Positions 50,621 through 62,746 of a DNA stretch of 64,000 bases are shown in pieces. The stretch covers positions 124,001-188,000 of the forward strand of contig JAPJBO010000335.1 of NCBI GenBank assembly GCA_030068145.1, given 5' to 3'. The notes under the pieces are model-generated. The model was given only the letters and a program-made list of their open reading frames with translations, was not told where the DNA came from and searched no databases. Origin of the DNA: Diplonema papillatum. Taxonomy: Eukaryota > Euglenozoa > Diplonemea > Diplonemida > Diplonemidae. The position numbers and the translations under genes were made by a program. Positions within the stretch are counted from its first letter, which is position 1. Every line of letters begins with the position of its first letter.

Positions 50621-52118
50621 CTAATTTTTTGGAAGGTCTGCCGATCAGAAGGTTTTTACGACAACATCACGCCGGTGCGTGAAGCTGATTCCGCTCCATG
50701 GGCGGCATAGGCAAAGCTTACACTGTTGAAAATCGGCTGATTTTGTGCGAGTCTGCCGGTAAAATACAAGGGCTCGAAATTTAATCAGCCGGCAAGCCGG
50801 CTGATCGCGCGCACACTGCTGAAAAACACGTAAACACTCATCCCTCCTCGGAGGGTCAATGCATTGCGTTTTGCCTAAACATTAAAGTATACCCCCCCCG
50901 AAATGGGACACGGTTGTCGAGCACGTGTACGGTGGATTCCAGCCTCTGCTGAAGCATGAGTTAAAAAGCGGTGTCACCCACTTTTCGGTGTACGTTTCCG
51001 CGGCATACATCTGCTTTAGACCCTGCCGTATACCGTATCCCAAGCACATTCTTGCCTTCTCCGACACACGAGAGGCAGAATTCTGCCCAAACGTTGAACT
51101 AAGGTGTACACCACCCTCATTCCATCTGGATTGCTTCCCTCGCACTGTTTTCCCTTGGCAACATCAACCGCACACAGGTGTTCTGCACACGGCAGCCGTG
51201 TGTGGCAACATCAACCGCACACAGGTGTTCTGCACACGGCAGCCCCAGTGCGGAGTTTACTTTGCAGACTGTCACCGCAAAAAGAGACGACATAAGTCAG
51301 TGTGCCTAGCGGGGGTTGCAATCGCAAAGTAGGCGCCTTGAGTTTAGAGGCTGATTGCCGCTGTCCCTCCGGGCATCTTCGGCGACTTGGAGGGGAAACC
51401 CAACGCACGGTACCGGAAGAGACGACAAGCACATCTGCTAGCAAAAGCGAAGGGGCAATACTCTATGGAAGTTAGTCGATATGCGACTTCCTGCGCGAGG
51501 TGTAGGCAGCTCCTGTGTGGGAGCGTGTCTCCCCATGTGTAACCGAAGCCATTCCACACCTGCGCTAAAAAGCCTGCGCTAAAAAAAACTGCGCTTTCTT
51601 TTATTTTTTGTGCGCACTTCCTTCAAACCTGTTTTGTTCATCCAAGGGGAGTGCGGATAGTACGCTGCCATCGATCTTCTCGGGGTTTGTTCTTGACAAG
51701 TTGCATTTGTTAGACACGAAAAGAGCCGGTGGATCTGACCAGAACCCTCGAAACCAATCCTAGTTCTGCGTCGTTATACCGGCGTGCCAACTTTGCCTGG
51801 ACTTAGGCACCACGCTGCTGATGGTCTGATTTGGCCCGGAGCATATGGGTCATGGAACTATACTGAAGCCCGAACTGTGACGTCTCGTGAAAAATCTCCC
51901 CAAGCGAACATTCACTCTGAAACATGAAAAAAATGACACACCAGAGAAGTCCAGAAAGGACGCAAAGGCCCCTATTCGTTTAGCAGGCCCGCTTTCCTCA
52001 AAAAAAGAGGGGTGGTCACCCCCCGTTTCTTGTTCCCCATCTCACCAGCACTCGTTTTGCACTTCTTGCTCGTCGAAATAGTGCACATTTTGTTTTGTTT
52101 TCCAGCTTGAATGGTTGA
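50621..52118. other. no gene seen; one 47-bp tandem duplication
   Basis: CAACATCAACCGCACACAGG to CGGCAGCC occurs twice at 51160-51245. 50860-51110 has R12-like phrases. No supported gene. Confidence 0.4.
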
Positions 52119-52300
52119 GTGAGCCGGTCCGTCCCTATCTCTTGAAACTGCATCGAAGTGCCTGCCCGCTGTTTATCACAGTGAATCACAGTCCACCACG
52201 GTCTATCAGGTCCATCCCTAGTCCCTAGAGAGCTGCATCGAATTGCCCGGTGCTGTATTCTTCGGTCTATCACGGTCTATCAAGAGGGGATGGACCAGCT
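52119..52300. mobile_element. GTGAGCCGG-type MITE, copy 2 with target duplication
   Basis: GTGAGCCGGTCCGTCCC and GGGATGGACCAGCTCAC ends, flanked by GTTGA on both sides (52114-52118 and 52301-52305). It has two internal halves, each with GCATCGAA-TTGCC and GGTCTATCA words. Confidence 0.82.
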
Positions 52301-52476
52301 CACGTTGAGGTGGAATCCGGCAGAGATAAAGGGGGGCCCAAGACTAAATTCAAAGCGAACTTCTTCTTGGTGTCGGTCGCAACACTTACAAACATGGCTA
52401 GGCGTAGTTAAAGTGTCCTCACAGCCTCAATGGTCAACATAAACGCTATAAAATGGTCGAAAAAGGGCAATCCGGA

Positions 52477-52648
52477 CACGGTGGAGTCCAGCCTCAGAAC
52501 CTGGAGTTAAAGCTGGAGTTGAGAAGCGGGTGTCACACCCGCTTTTCGGGTGTTGATTTACACGCGTTTTAGTTGCAGCACACGCTTTTCAGGTGTGACT
52601 CGGGCACACCCTCTTTAACTCCAGCCTGTGAGGCTGGACCTCACCGTG
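52477..52648. mobile_element. R7 element, best preserved copy
   Basis: CACGGTGGAGTCCAGCCTCA and TGAGGCTGGACCTCACCGTG are exact inverted ends apart from one base. 172 bp. Confidence 0.88.
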
Positions 52649-53084
52649 TACAAGAAATAAATGGTGATGCGTTTGCCCCCTCCCATGAATGATGTGGTTT
52701 TTCCGGTCGCAGAGTCAAATGTCGTGTCTGTCTGATATCTTGTCCGCAAGAAAAGTACCGGGGTTCTTCGCTCAGGAGGCGGATCGGGAGAGAACCGGTG
52801 TGCTGGCCCATCCCCTGATAGACCGCAGTATCCGCGAACGATACACCCTGTACCCGATACGGATGAATGAGCCGGGGCCACCCGAATCCCCCCTGCTGAT
52901 AATCTGTGTATAGACTGCTGACAGCTGCGATAGGCAGGGATTCGATGCACTTCCAGGAAGTAGGGGTGATGAGGCCGTGGCGTAACGCGATAGCCAGGTC
53001 CGCCCTCTGGAAACTGCATCGCGTTGCCTAGGCGCCAGGGTTACCGCGTTCGCCACACTTTTGGGGGGCTCGATGGCGGATTCT

Positions 53085-53159
53085 AAAATTGGGTAGTTGG
53101 CAGCGTACTACATGAAACTTACCAAAGCAGGTGGAGTTCCGCTAGTGCGCACAAACAAA
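53085..53159 (+). repeat. R5 leader, short copy
   Basis: GTAGTTGGCAGCGTACTACA, ACCAAAGCAGGTGGAG, GTGCGCACAAACAAA. No ATG-linked peptide follows. Confidence 0.7.
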
Positions 53160-53369
53160 GAATTCTGGAATCGGGCCCAAAACAAAAGGTTTCCACTCGT
53201 GTAGGTTTGTCCACTACTAGCACCCCCTGCCATAGCAATTACGGTACATCCAGGCGCGGGGCTCAAGCCCTCGGAACAACCAGTCCTCCTCAGTGCGTGA
53301 CCGTGTGCCAAAACCTGGCAATTACAGCCAGTCGCCGACGGGGCACGCAGCGCACACTAACCTCCCGTA

Positions 53370-54988
53370 TACACGACGCACTTGTCATGCACAATCACTT
53401 GTTATATAACAAGTGGCCTAACAAGTGAAAATTTATAACAAGTGCCACTTGTTATAGAACAAGTGATCACTTGTTATAGAACAAGCGATTGCTTGTTATA
53501 TAACAAGTGATTGCTTGTTATAACAAGTGTTTGGTTGCAATTTCATAAGGAACCTGGGGTTTGCACCTACCTACGAGAGAAAATCAGTGATCTGCAAGAC
53601 AAAAATATCGGGGAGTTTCGGGAAAATTGAACCGAGCACGGCGATCGTCAGAGAGGCCGGGCACGGTGTCCAGTGAAAACGGCTCGAATTGCCTCGGCGA
53701 ATTGCTCTTCCGGCTCTCCCCAAGAAGAAGACCCCTCCGCTTTCACGATGGACTGCTCCCAGTCGCAAACAGGGTTTCTGGATGGAACTCCCGCACTGCG
53801 TTGCTCAGTTCCGCCCGCTCTCGGCTACGCAGTTTTTCAGCCCATCCCTCGAATTTGTGCGGTGGTGCTGGCCTGCTGCAGCTGCTCACGATGGCCACCA
53901 TTCTTCGGCTTTTCTCTGTGCCGCTTTGCTGGCTGACATCCGGACTCTTGCAGTACTCTGACTGCACGCAGTCAATTTTAGGTGCAGTTCTGGTGTAATC
54001 TTGCGGAATTTGGTTACCCCTGGTACCGAAAACCTGAGCATGCTAGCGTTACACTACCGTTACGCTACCGTTACGCACCCGGGACCAGCTTGATTGAGAA
54101 GGCATAGGATGGTTTTCAACACTATTCTGAGTCCAGTGTCCCAGTCTTGTGATCCGAGGGTGTGTTCTGGGGTCGTAACCACCCTGGATGTCGTTCTCTG
54201 TGTGCTCCAACAAGTCGACAAGGGAAATATTCTTGCTAGAACATGGCAGCTTTCTTGGGTGCACCCACCCTGAGTGTACGGACCTTGGACTTTTCTGGAG
54301 CATCTGGGTGGGATATTATGGTCCCCTGAGTGCTTTTCTGCCCGCCAGATGTTGTGTGCTGCCAGTAGGGGTAATTTTCTGGCAGTCTCGGGCTTCAGGA
54401 AGGCGTAACGGTAACAGTCAATCTCGCTCCCCGAAATAGGCAAAGCCCCCTGATTCTGTTAACGTTCGTTAACAGGCCGAAAACCCTCCTTTTTTGGCTT
54501 TGTTGCATCAAATACGCAGTTCCGCAGCTTTTTGGCCGTAAATTCGGTGTCATGCCACAGTGGAGGTGATGTGTAATACCCGGAGTACGGTCACCGCCTT
54601 GGGCGAAAATGTCAAAAAACACGAAATCACGCTCGTTTGGCTGGGCCGTGGTGGTACCTCGGCCCGGGGGTTTTCACATGACAAGAAACTTCGACCTACA
54701 GAAGAACCCCGAATGAGCGGTTCGGGTGTGCAAATGCCAAGCGTGCTTACAGCAACCGTTTGTTTGCCAAAAGCCTAGTGTCTTGCAGATCACGTGACTT
54801 TCTCTCGTAGGTAGGTACAAACCCTACGTTCCTCATGAAATTGCAACCAAACACTTGTTAGAACAAGCAATCACTTGTTATATAACAAGCAATCACTTGT
54901 TACATAACAAGTGACCACTTGTTACATCACTTGTTAGAAATATAACTAGTTATGTCCCAAAAAAAACAGCTAACAAGTGCGTCGTGTA
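53370..54988. mobile_element. 1.6 kb foldback element with long inverted arms
   Basis: The left arm (53370-53612) and right arm (54776-54988) are inverted copies. The tips are TACACGACGCACTTGT and ACAAGTGCGTCGTGTA, followed by arrays of ACAAGTGATCACTTGT words and ending in CACCTACCTACGAGAGAAA. The ~1.16 kb core shows no transposase. Minus-strand frames there (about 53743-53967 and 54060-54443) are unrecognised. Confidence 0.85.
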
Positions 54989-55139
54989 GGCGTCCCCCCC
55001 CCCCCCCTACGTCTTCGGTGGGGTGGGGGACAGATACAGCGAAGAAGCTTCTTCCGTTTCCGTTCTCACTTCAGTTCTCCGCGCTCCAGTGCTGTCCCTC
55101 GGCCACGAGGCCGACAGACAGCAAGGGTGGAGTTTGTGT

Positions 55140-55815
55140 GTGTTTCCCTCAAATTCAAGTGTGGAACACGCATGACTGGCAGACTTTTCACTGCAGTCCA
55201 GTGCGGGGTTCCCTCAAATTCAGTGTGGCACACACATGACTGGCAGACTTTCACTGCAATTCAGTGCGGGTTTCCCTCAAATTCATTGCGGCACACACAT
55301 GAATGGCGGTTTTTCACAGCAATTCAGTGCGCAGTGCGGATTTCCCTCAAATTCAGTGTGGCTCACACATGAATGGCAGTTTTTCATAGCCATTCAGTGC
55401 GGATTTCCCCCAAATCCAGTGCGGCACACACATGTCACTGCATTTCAGTGCGGATTTCCCTCAAATTCAGTGTGGCACACACATGAATGGCAGTTTTTCA
55501 TAGCAATTCAGTGCGGATTTCCTCAAATTCAGTGCGGCACACTCATGTCACTGCATTTCAGTGCGGATTTCCCTCAAATTCAGTGCGGCACACACATGTC
55601 ACTGCATTTCAGTGTGAATTTCCCTCAAATTCAGTGTGGCACACGCATGAATGGCAGTTTTTCACAGCAATTCAGTGCGGAGTTCCCTCAAATTCAGTGT
55701 GGCACTGCATTTCAGTGTGGATTTCCCTCAAATTCAGTGTGGCACCCACATGAATGGCAGTTTTTCACAGCAATTCAGTGCGGATTTTCCTCAAATGCAG
55801 TGGCTCACAATGCAC
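55140..55815 (+). repeat. compound minisatellite of 40-75-bp units
   Basis: Words TTCAGTGCGGATTTCCCTCA, AATTCAGTGTGGCACACACA and TGAATGGCAGTTTTTCA alternate. Two interleaved unit types give period changes. An open frame spans much of it because most steps are multiples of three. Confidence 0.92.
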
Positions 55816-56611
55816 GTTTTCCCTCCAGTTCGGCGCGGCACATCCGCAAGTCCGAGTTTGACGCATCCCCCGACCGACGCGTTGTCGCTTCTCTTTCTCT
55901 CTGCAAAACCTGCGACGGCCTACCAGCCATCCCCCCTCCCCGTCGTCCTAACCCACCACACAGCCCAAAGCGTCGCAAATCACCGACTCGTCACTTGATT
56001 TGGTTTCGGCCCCTTTTTCCATTTTAGCTCCCCCCCCCCCCCCCCCCCCTCGTATAAAAGTTATTATCCCCAGGCACGCATTGTATTGAAGTAGCAGTTC
56101 ACTACGAGAATCCAGCACCCGGCCGCCCAAGCCACCCAAGGACCAGGTGTGTTTGGGGGGAGGTTATCGGAGCAGAAGCGTGTTTTTAGAGTGCAAGTTC
56201 GCTTAGGGATCCGGGGTTTTATAGACCGTAGTCATAAAGGTTCCTTTAAGGTATAGTATGTTTGTGTGTATATCTTTGCTGCCTATTGCCGACTATTCGA
56301 CTTACTTTAGCGCGCGCTCTTTTTTCCTATGTGCTTTGCCAAGTCCAGTTTTACACGATGGTATCCGGTCTCAGAAGCTGGAGCTTGTCGACACCCCCTT
56401 CAATTCCAGCTTCCAAGGCTGGACCCCGCCGCGCATCTTTTTGCCCCTGTGCAGTGCAAGTGATAGATATTTCCCGGGGATGAGTTGCGGCTTGAATTCT
56501 TCCTTCCAATCTTGCTGTGTTGCGACAGCCACAAAGGCTCCAGGTAGCCCAGCAGCACAATTCCTACCAGGAGCTTGAGGCTACCGCCCGCAACCCAAGC
56601 CCTGATGCGTA

Positions 56612-56654
<43 letters not shown>

Positions 56655-57904
56655 TCGTTTACCCGCGCTTGACCTGATCTCTCTCAGCGTTGACATTCAG
56701 GGCGCTGGGAGTTCCAAGCTGACACTTCATTCTGGGCACAACATGCAAAGAAGGCCTGGAAGAAATCAGGAGCTTCTGCACCGTTCGCCCTGCCAGCTAT
56801 CTTGGAGGGGTGGGGCTTGGGGCTTGCAGTGCTGATACTAAGCTGGAGACCAAAAACGAAACTGTTAAGCCTGGGTGGTGGCGGGTACCACACGACGATG
56901 CTACTGTGAGTCCATCGTCCAAGTACCAGATGCTTGACGAGTTGGGTTTGGTGGGGAAGATGATCCGAGCAAAATTGTTTGCGTGCCGGTAAAGAAGGAG
57001 AATCGTAGCACCCCCACACGCACGGCGAAACAACCAGAAAAAAAAAGAAGAAGAAAAAAGAAGAACAAAGGACTCTGTTGTGAGCACCGGAGAGAGATGC
57101 TTTGGTTTGTTCTCCTTTTTTCCTCCCCGAAAACTACGCATTTCAGTATAAGCTGCTTCCTCCATCCTTCCCCCTTTTCCGTTTCAACAGCCGGCTGACA
57201 AGCCAGGCTCGCACCGCTGTTCTGCCCGCAGACTCAGGCCGCGCGTTTGTGTTGAAGAGCCGCAAACGGTGCAGATAGGACTGGTGCAGCGTCGACACAG
57301 AACCGTTTCCAAGCATCTTTTCGTTATTCTTTGAGCCAATTCACCCTCTGCCCGATCGAACCTGTAGAACGAAAACGAGTTTAGTACTTTTGGGTTAGAA
57401 GGCAATAATCTGCGGCGATAATCTGCATCGCCGGCGTCGCGTTATCTCTTCGCACGTGATGTGTCATGCTTTCGCCTCTTCGGCCTGTCTTGTTGTTAGC
57501 TTCGTAGAGCGTAATCAAGCACAAAATCGAGCGGAAATTGAGCGGAATCGAGTACGTTCTCCGTTTCATATTAGTGTGAGTTTGATCAAAGTACCATCAA
57601 GACAGCCCTTTCGAAGACCAGCCACAGTCAACGCCGCGTGGGTGCGGGCTTTAGGTATTTACCATGTTTCAAACCCCCACCTGGCAACACCCAGAGGGTG
57701 TTCGGTGGTACGAAGGTGCAGTTGCCCGCATCCAGCCGGCAATCAGCTCGCATCGGAAAGGGGACGCTACCCACCTGGACGAGGTGTCCTGCTGCCCCAT
57801 GCGTAATCGAGCTCAGGTCGCTGGGGAGTAGGTGAATTGGCTCCAAAATACTTGCACCCAGGGCAGTGTTCAAAAACGCCGGAAACGTTTGGTGTTTGCA
57901 AGCG
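55816..57904. other. no gene seen
   Basis: A C run (~21 bases) lies at 56029-56049. 56363-56430 holds R7-like inverted arms (CTCAGAAGCTGGAG / CTCCAGCTTC variants). 57268-57322 is a diverged R10. No supported coding region. Confidence 0.4.
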
Positions 57905-57985
57905 TTCGTCGTTTGGCAACATCGTGCCGAACGCGGCGTTGAGCACACAACCATTCCAAGCATGTTCTTGCACTTCTCTCCCTTT
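57905..57985 (+). repeat. R10 leader-type repeat
   Basis: GCGGCGTTGAGCACACAACC and ATTCCAAGCATGTTCTTGCA. Closely matches the units before member 3. Another partial copy is at 58750. Confidence 0.7.
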
Positions 57986-59069
57986 CCCCGTTTCCTCCTA
58001 CGTGCCCAGTCATTTGTTCCAGCATCCCTCGTCTTCGCCCAAGTCTTCCTGCTCTTTGTTTGCTCTTCAGCGCTTTACTTTCTTCTGCACTTCAGTGCCC
58101 AATCCGGTCCTACTCTTCATTCCTTTTAATTTCTTCCCGTTTTCACAATTCTTCCAACCTTCACACTATACTTCGCATTTTACAGGTGTCACGGCATTTC
58201 CACGGCCGCCGTTGACTGTTGGAAAGACTCGCAGAGCAGTCTCAGCTTGAAACGAGAAGAAGGTTCCCACTTGTTCCGAAAGAATTGTTTTGTTAATAAC
58301 GTGTGACACACCAAGTGGTTCCATGGGTTTAGCTGGATCTACGTGTGATCGCATGTCGTGTGTTTTCACATGTGATGTTCCCATGGAACATGTGAACCAT
58401 CAGGGGTCGTGTGGGTCTGCAGACGGCTTATCGAATCGGCGGCAGTCTACGTGGGTTACTGTGCGGAAACTGCAGTCAGTAGGAATGCAGTAGGTGCTCG
58501 TGCAGTAGAAATGCGGTAGCTAAGTAGCTGCTGGGCTCCCTCACCGGACCTGGTACCCAAACTGGATACCCAGTGTGCAGTCCCCCCGGAGAAGAACAGA
58601 AGAAAACGACGACGTTCGCCCCCAGGGGCAAGAGCAAGCGCAGCAGCACAGCTACGGTCGGGGTTAGCACAGCGCCACATCCCGTTGTGGCACTGTGCTC
58701 TCGTAGGTTGACTAAACCAGGCTCAAGTCGCTGTCCTGCCAGCAGACGGTCAGGCTCCATAACCATTCCAAGCACGTTTTTGCATTTCCCCCCCATCCAC
58801 ACCCATCCTTTTTTTTTTTCCCTACGCTTCGTGTACGTTTTGTCCGATATCCAAAAGGAAAATTGCATCCCCGCAACTCAAAGTAAAAGTCCGCCCGTTT
58901 CCTCTGATCAGACCGCACGTGTGTCATGAGCGTTGAGTGAGGGGAGACAGAGAGTGGGCTCTGTTGTTGATCCGAATGAACGTAAAGCAAATGCTTGGCA
59001 ACATTGGAGAAAATAGCTTCCTCGACCTATTCTCCAAGCCTTGGTTGGTTATGAGCAGACGAGGGAAAC
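57986..59069. other. no gene seen
   Basis: Low-complexity and mixed sequence. ORFs on both strands lack recognisable features. Confidence 0.4.
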
Positions 59070-59475
59070 AGCACGACACCGTTGAGGTAGAAACTTCATC
59101 GTCATCCAGGATCAGCAACAACAGACAACAGCAACAACAAACAGCACGATACCGTTGAGGTAGAAACTCCATCGTCATCCAGGATCAGCAACAACAGCAA
59201 CAACAAACAGCACGACACCGTTGAGGTAGAAACTTCATCTTCATCCAGGATCAGCAACAACAGCAACAACAAACAGCACGATACCGTTGAGGTAGAAACT
59301 TCATCTTCATCCAGGATCAGCAACAACAGCAACAACAAACAGCACGATACCGTTGAGGTAGAAACTTCATCTTCATCCAGGATCAGCAACAACAGCAACA
59401 ACAAACAGCACGACACCGTTGAGGTAGAAACTTCATCGTCATCCAGGGATCAGCAACAACAGCAACAACAAACAG
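59070..59475 (+). repeat. 66-bp minisatellite, 6 units
   Basis: ACCGTTGAGGTAGAAACTTC plus ATCCAGGATCAGCAACAACA recurs at about 59076, 59149, 59215, 59281, 59347 and 59413. The period is a multiple of three, so frames stay open on both strands. The plus frame reads Gln/Asn/Ser-rich 22-residue repeats. No flanking gene supports coding. Confidence 0.92.
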
Positions 59476-59671
59476 CAGCAGAAACAGCGAACATCATCAG
59501 TATCAGCAGAAACAACTATCAGGAAGACCGCGTTCGCGTAACCTTTCTTACAAAGTAGCAGTAAACGCTCAGAATAGCCCAGCTTCATACACAAAAAGCA
59601 AGCAGCTCAACTTGTAGAACGTGGGGGGCCCAAGATTACACTCCACGAAGGAATGTACTTGGTGTCGGTCA

Positions 59672-59836
59672 CAAACAGTCCCGGACATGGCTAGCCATAA
59701 CCCATAACGAAAGCATGCACTAAATATACAATCCGAAACCACATAGCCCTTTCTTGCTCTAAGAGAACCCATTCATGAACGGTCACACGGAGACCCTAAA
59801 ACCCCGGTATTTCAAGCGAACTTTAACTCTAAAAAG
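59672..59836 (+). repeat. dispersed repeat R3, copy 2
   Basis: Same as 120-266 with an ~18-bp insertion near the middle (TGCTCTAAGAGAACCC). Followed by GGTCGAAACACACACCAATC, related to the PLD leader at 8086 and 8565. Confidence 0.8.
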
Positions 59837-59864
59837 CAAGCGCTAGGCTGACCTCCACAAACAA

Positions 59865-60311
59865 ACAAAAGGTCGAAACACACACCAATCTGCACGCCCA
59901 TTCGGGATCGTCAGGAAAACACAAACACCGGCGCCCCCCTCCCCCCTCCTCCCCCGTGCCGCCACCCTCTCCCCTCGCCGCAGACGCGGGAGAAACCGTG
60001 TGCGGTCGGCAGCCAGAGGCGCGCGCGTGGCAGACGGCGCGCAAAAGCAAGAAGCACAGGCACAAATCCTGCCGGAAAAAAAAAAGTAGTCACCCGCCTT
60101 CGGGTGGGCTAAATCTGACACTTTCTTTCGGGTGGGGAGGAGGGGGCGTGAGAAAGAAAGGTGACGGGGGAGGCGGTCGGCTGGGTGTGTGCGGAAGTTC
60201 TGCACCCCCCCCCCCCCCCCCCCCCGGCCCTTCGTGCTCCGAAGATACGGAGACGTGCGCGGCGTCCGTTCGAAGCAGAAGCACGTTATTTTCAAAACAA
60301 TCCTCTCTCGC
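59865..60311. other. no gene seen
   Basis: CG-rich and low complexity with a ~22-base C run at 60208. No gene recognised. Confidence 0.4.
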
Positions 60312-60570
60312 TTACCCGTCCGTGGCGTAAAGGAACGAAACACGGCGCAGACGGGACCAGTGCGGCGTTGGGCACATTTCCATTCCAAGCACGTTCTTGC
60401 AATCTCCCTTACCGCGCGTTAGACGGGACCAGTGCGGCGTTGTGTACACAACCATTCCAAGCGCGTTCTTGCAGCCTCCCTCACCCGCGCGTTAGACGGG
60501 ACCAGTGCGGCGTTGAGCATCCATCCATTCCAAGCACGTTCTCGCAAATCCCCCGCACGCGCGCGGGGCA
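60312..60570 (+). promoter_or_regulatory. triple R10 repeat directly upstream of member 3
   Basis: Three tandem ~66-bp units containing GACGGGACCAGTGCGGCGTT and ATTCCAAGCACGTTCTTGCA, then GCACGCGCGCGGGGCA and the start codon. Single copies of the unit occur elsewhere in the window. A promoter or 5' leader role is inferred from position. Confidence 0.5.
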
Positions 60571-62317
60571 ATGCGGTTTGGGTTGTGCGCCGTGCTTTTG
60601 TGCCTGTGTCGGAATAGTTGGGCGACGATCGCGTTCATTACGCCCAGCGGCGTAGCGTTGGTCGACGACGACGGGTCCAACTACAGGCTGCTCGGGGCCG
60701 GCTTCGCGTCCCCGCAGCTTGACAGTTGCGGGATCGCGGTAGACGCGGCGCGGAATGTGGTGCTTTGGATGGAGAACGTCGACGAGAATAAGTCGACCTT
60801 CGGCAAGGTCTGGCGCCTGCCGCTCGACGCTCCGGACACGGCGACCCCGACGCTCGTCACCGAGACGACGTCGGGCATGAGGCTCTTCGGCCTCGCCCTC
60901 GACACCGCATCCGACACTGCCTACCTCACGTGGGAAGTGTCCGGGCGGGGTTACCGCATTCTCAAGGTATCACCCACCCTGGTTTCCCTTAGAGCACGCA
61001 CCCCGGAACGGCGAGAATTTTTTAGTACCTACACGGTGCAGTAGTAAAGGCTTTCACTAGAAAATTTACTAGTGGTTTTACAAGTGAATTTGGTTTACAA
61101 GTGCCACTAGTAAATTTTACAAGTGCACTTGTAAATTTTACAAGTGCACTAGTAAAATTTACAAGTGATTTCAGGTGTTTTGGCAGGTGTTTTCGGGTGA
61201 AACAAGAAGAAACTGTGGCAAGTGAAGCACACATGCAGAAGAACTGGCTTCTTTTTCACCTAACTCGTCAAAATGGGGCTGGGAGAGCAGAGCAAAGTGT
61301 CAACCCAGTGCTTGAGAGCCCCGCGCGTAGGCAGACCGCGTCAGTCCAGGTTTCCCCACTCCAAGGCAAACGTGAACACTCGAACACGACCCCCCCGTGG
61401 CTCGAGGCGGGAACACAGGACAATAACATCGGAAGAGACGGAGCGCGAGGGAGGAGGCGTCCTTGTCCTCTCAGAGCAGAGTCGTGCACAGGTACGTCCT
61501 GGTACCAGAAATAGAGTTGCACGGCAAAAGACGCTCCGGTATCTTGCGTTTGGCCCAGGAGGTTACGAATATCTCTGCCTGCGTGCGTCTTATGCCGGAC
61601 AGGCTTGGCATCCATTTTTTGGGTTCTGTGTACTTGGTGCAGTTTTGCGGCTGGCCAGCACTCGCTCCACTCCGTAGTCGCGCATGGGTCCGCCGCCAGG
61701 AGTTCCCGAACACAGTGCGCGGCGCTGCGTAACCCGCTGACCCCCCCCCAGGGGTGGCCCTAAGCGGCCAGATTGCGGAGTCGTTGGCAGAATCTGACCT
61801 GACGATGGAAGTTACAATGAAGGCTTAGACCGGTACGGGCTACATGGCAACCCCTGCTCAACATCATCCACGCTTCGAAGGCCCACACACCAATGCAACA
61901 AATTTACTACAGTAGTGAGTAGAGAAGAGTACGAGTGTAAACGAACCGAGGACCAGACCAGCGGAGGCCACCGCAAAAAAACATTTCATACCTTTTCCTT
62001 ATCCCTCAAAACCAGCACCAATAACAACGACCTCCCTTCGTAGGTGGACTCGTACTCAACGGCCTCGGGACTCTCGACGTCGAAATCGGACGAATTCGCC
62101 TCGGTGCAAGGCAAGAACGAAGGCGGCGGCCTGACCATCCTCGGCGGCAAGCTGTACCTCCTCGCCGCTTCGGACGACGACAAGTTGCTCTTCGAATGGA
62201 CGCCCGGAGACAGCTCCTCGCAGCGGAAAATAAGCGACCTGAAGGACCTCGGCATACCCGAGAACTTCTTCTTGGGCTCCATCAGCGCGAGCGAGGCAGA
62301 CGGAACGCTGCTCATAA
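60571..62317 (+). CDS. membrane-protein family member 3, 5' part (two exons in the window)
   Basis: Exons 60571-60966 and 62044-62317. Donor AAG|GTATCA, acceptor CCTTCGTAG|GTGG, next donor ATAA|GTATGC. The first intron is in phase 0 and has no counterpart in members 1 and 2. The second exon ends in phase 1 at the same place as their exon 1 (EADGTLLI). The signal peptide is MRFGLCAVLLCLCRNSWATI. The ectodomain follows the same plan: CGIAVDAARNVVLWMEN, SGMRLFGLALDTASDTAYL, GGGLTILGGKLYLLAASDDD. Stalk, membrane and tail exons are not found before 64000. The intron holds an ACAAGTG/ACTAGTAAA repeat at 61055-61170. Confidence 0.82.
61055..61170. repeat. short palindromic ACTAGTAAATTT / ACAAGTG array
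   Basis: Words ACTAGTAAATTTTACAAGTG and TTTACAAGTGCAC repeat 5-6 times. Similar in style to the arms of the foldback at 53370. Confidence 0.75.
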
Positions 62318-62746
62318 GTATGCCCTCCTCCCTTTCCCAAAGTCTTCGACAGCTAAAATACCCGAGGGGCTGTGCTTACTTCGAAGGAGGCTAGACAGTC
62401 TTGGATTGAATGACGATCTCTTACATGCATCACCAGCTGATGACAAACGTCTCCACTCGCTGCCACATTTCTTGCAGGCAGATTGGCAGGACGCCTACAC
62501 GCGCCGTGTAAGATTTCCGCCCCCGCCCCCCCCCTCTTTATTTGACGACGTCTGCGTTCACGAGCGAAAACCCGAGACGAAGAACGAGGTGCACGCAACA
62601 CCAGGGCATTAGCTTCCCATTCCAAATTCCGTCAGCTGGCGGAATTTGGAGATCGGCGAGCGCAGCCTACTAGCTTGGGGGGTCAGCTGGTCGCCAGACC
62701 AGAGTTGGTCTGGAAACTGGTCTGGGTAGGGGGGCCCACGTACCCC
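62318..62746. other. intron or 3' sequence of member 3; R1 end fragment
   Basis: 62355-62396 is a partial R1 end (AATACCCGAGGGGCTG). 62625-62710 has GTCAGCTGGCGGAATTTGG-type inverted words. No exon was found. Confidence 0.5.

Noticed and set aside
59102-59416. Minus-strand poly-Leu membrane-like protein
   Set aside because: Product of CAACAG-type repeats read in reverse; no start context and no unique sequence.
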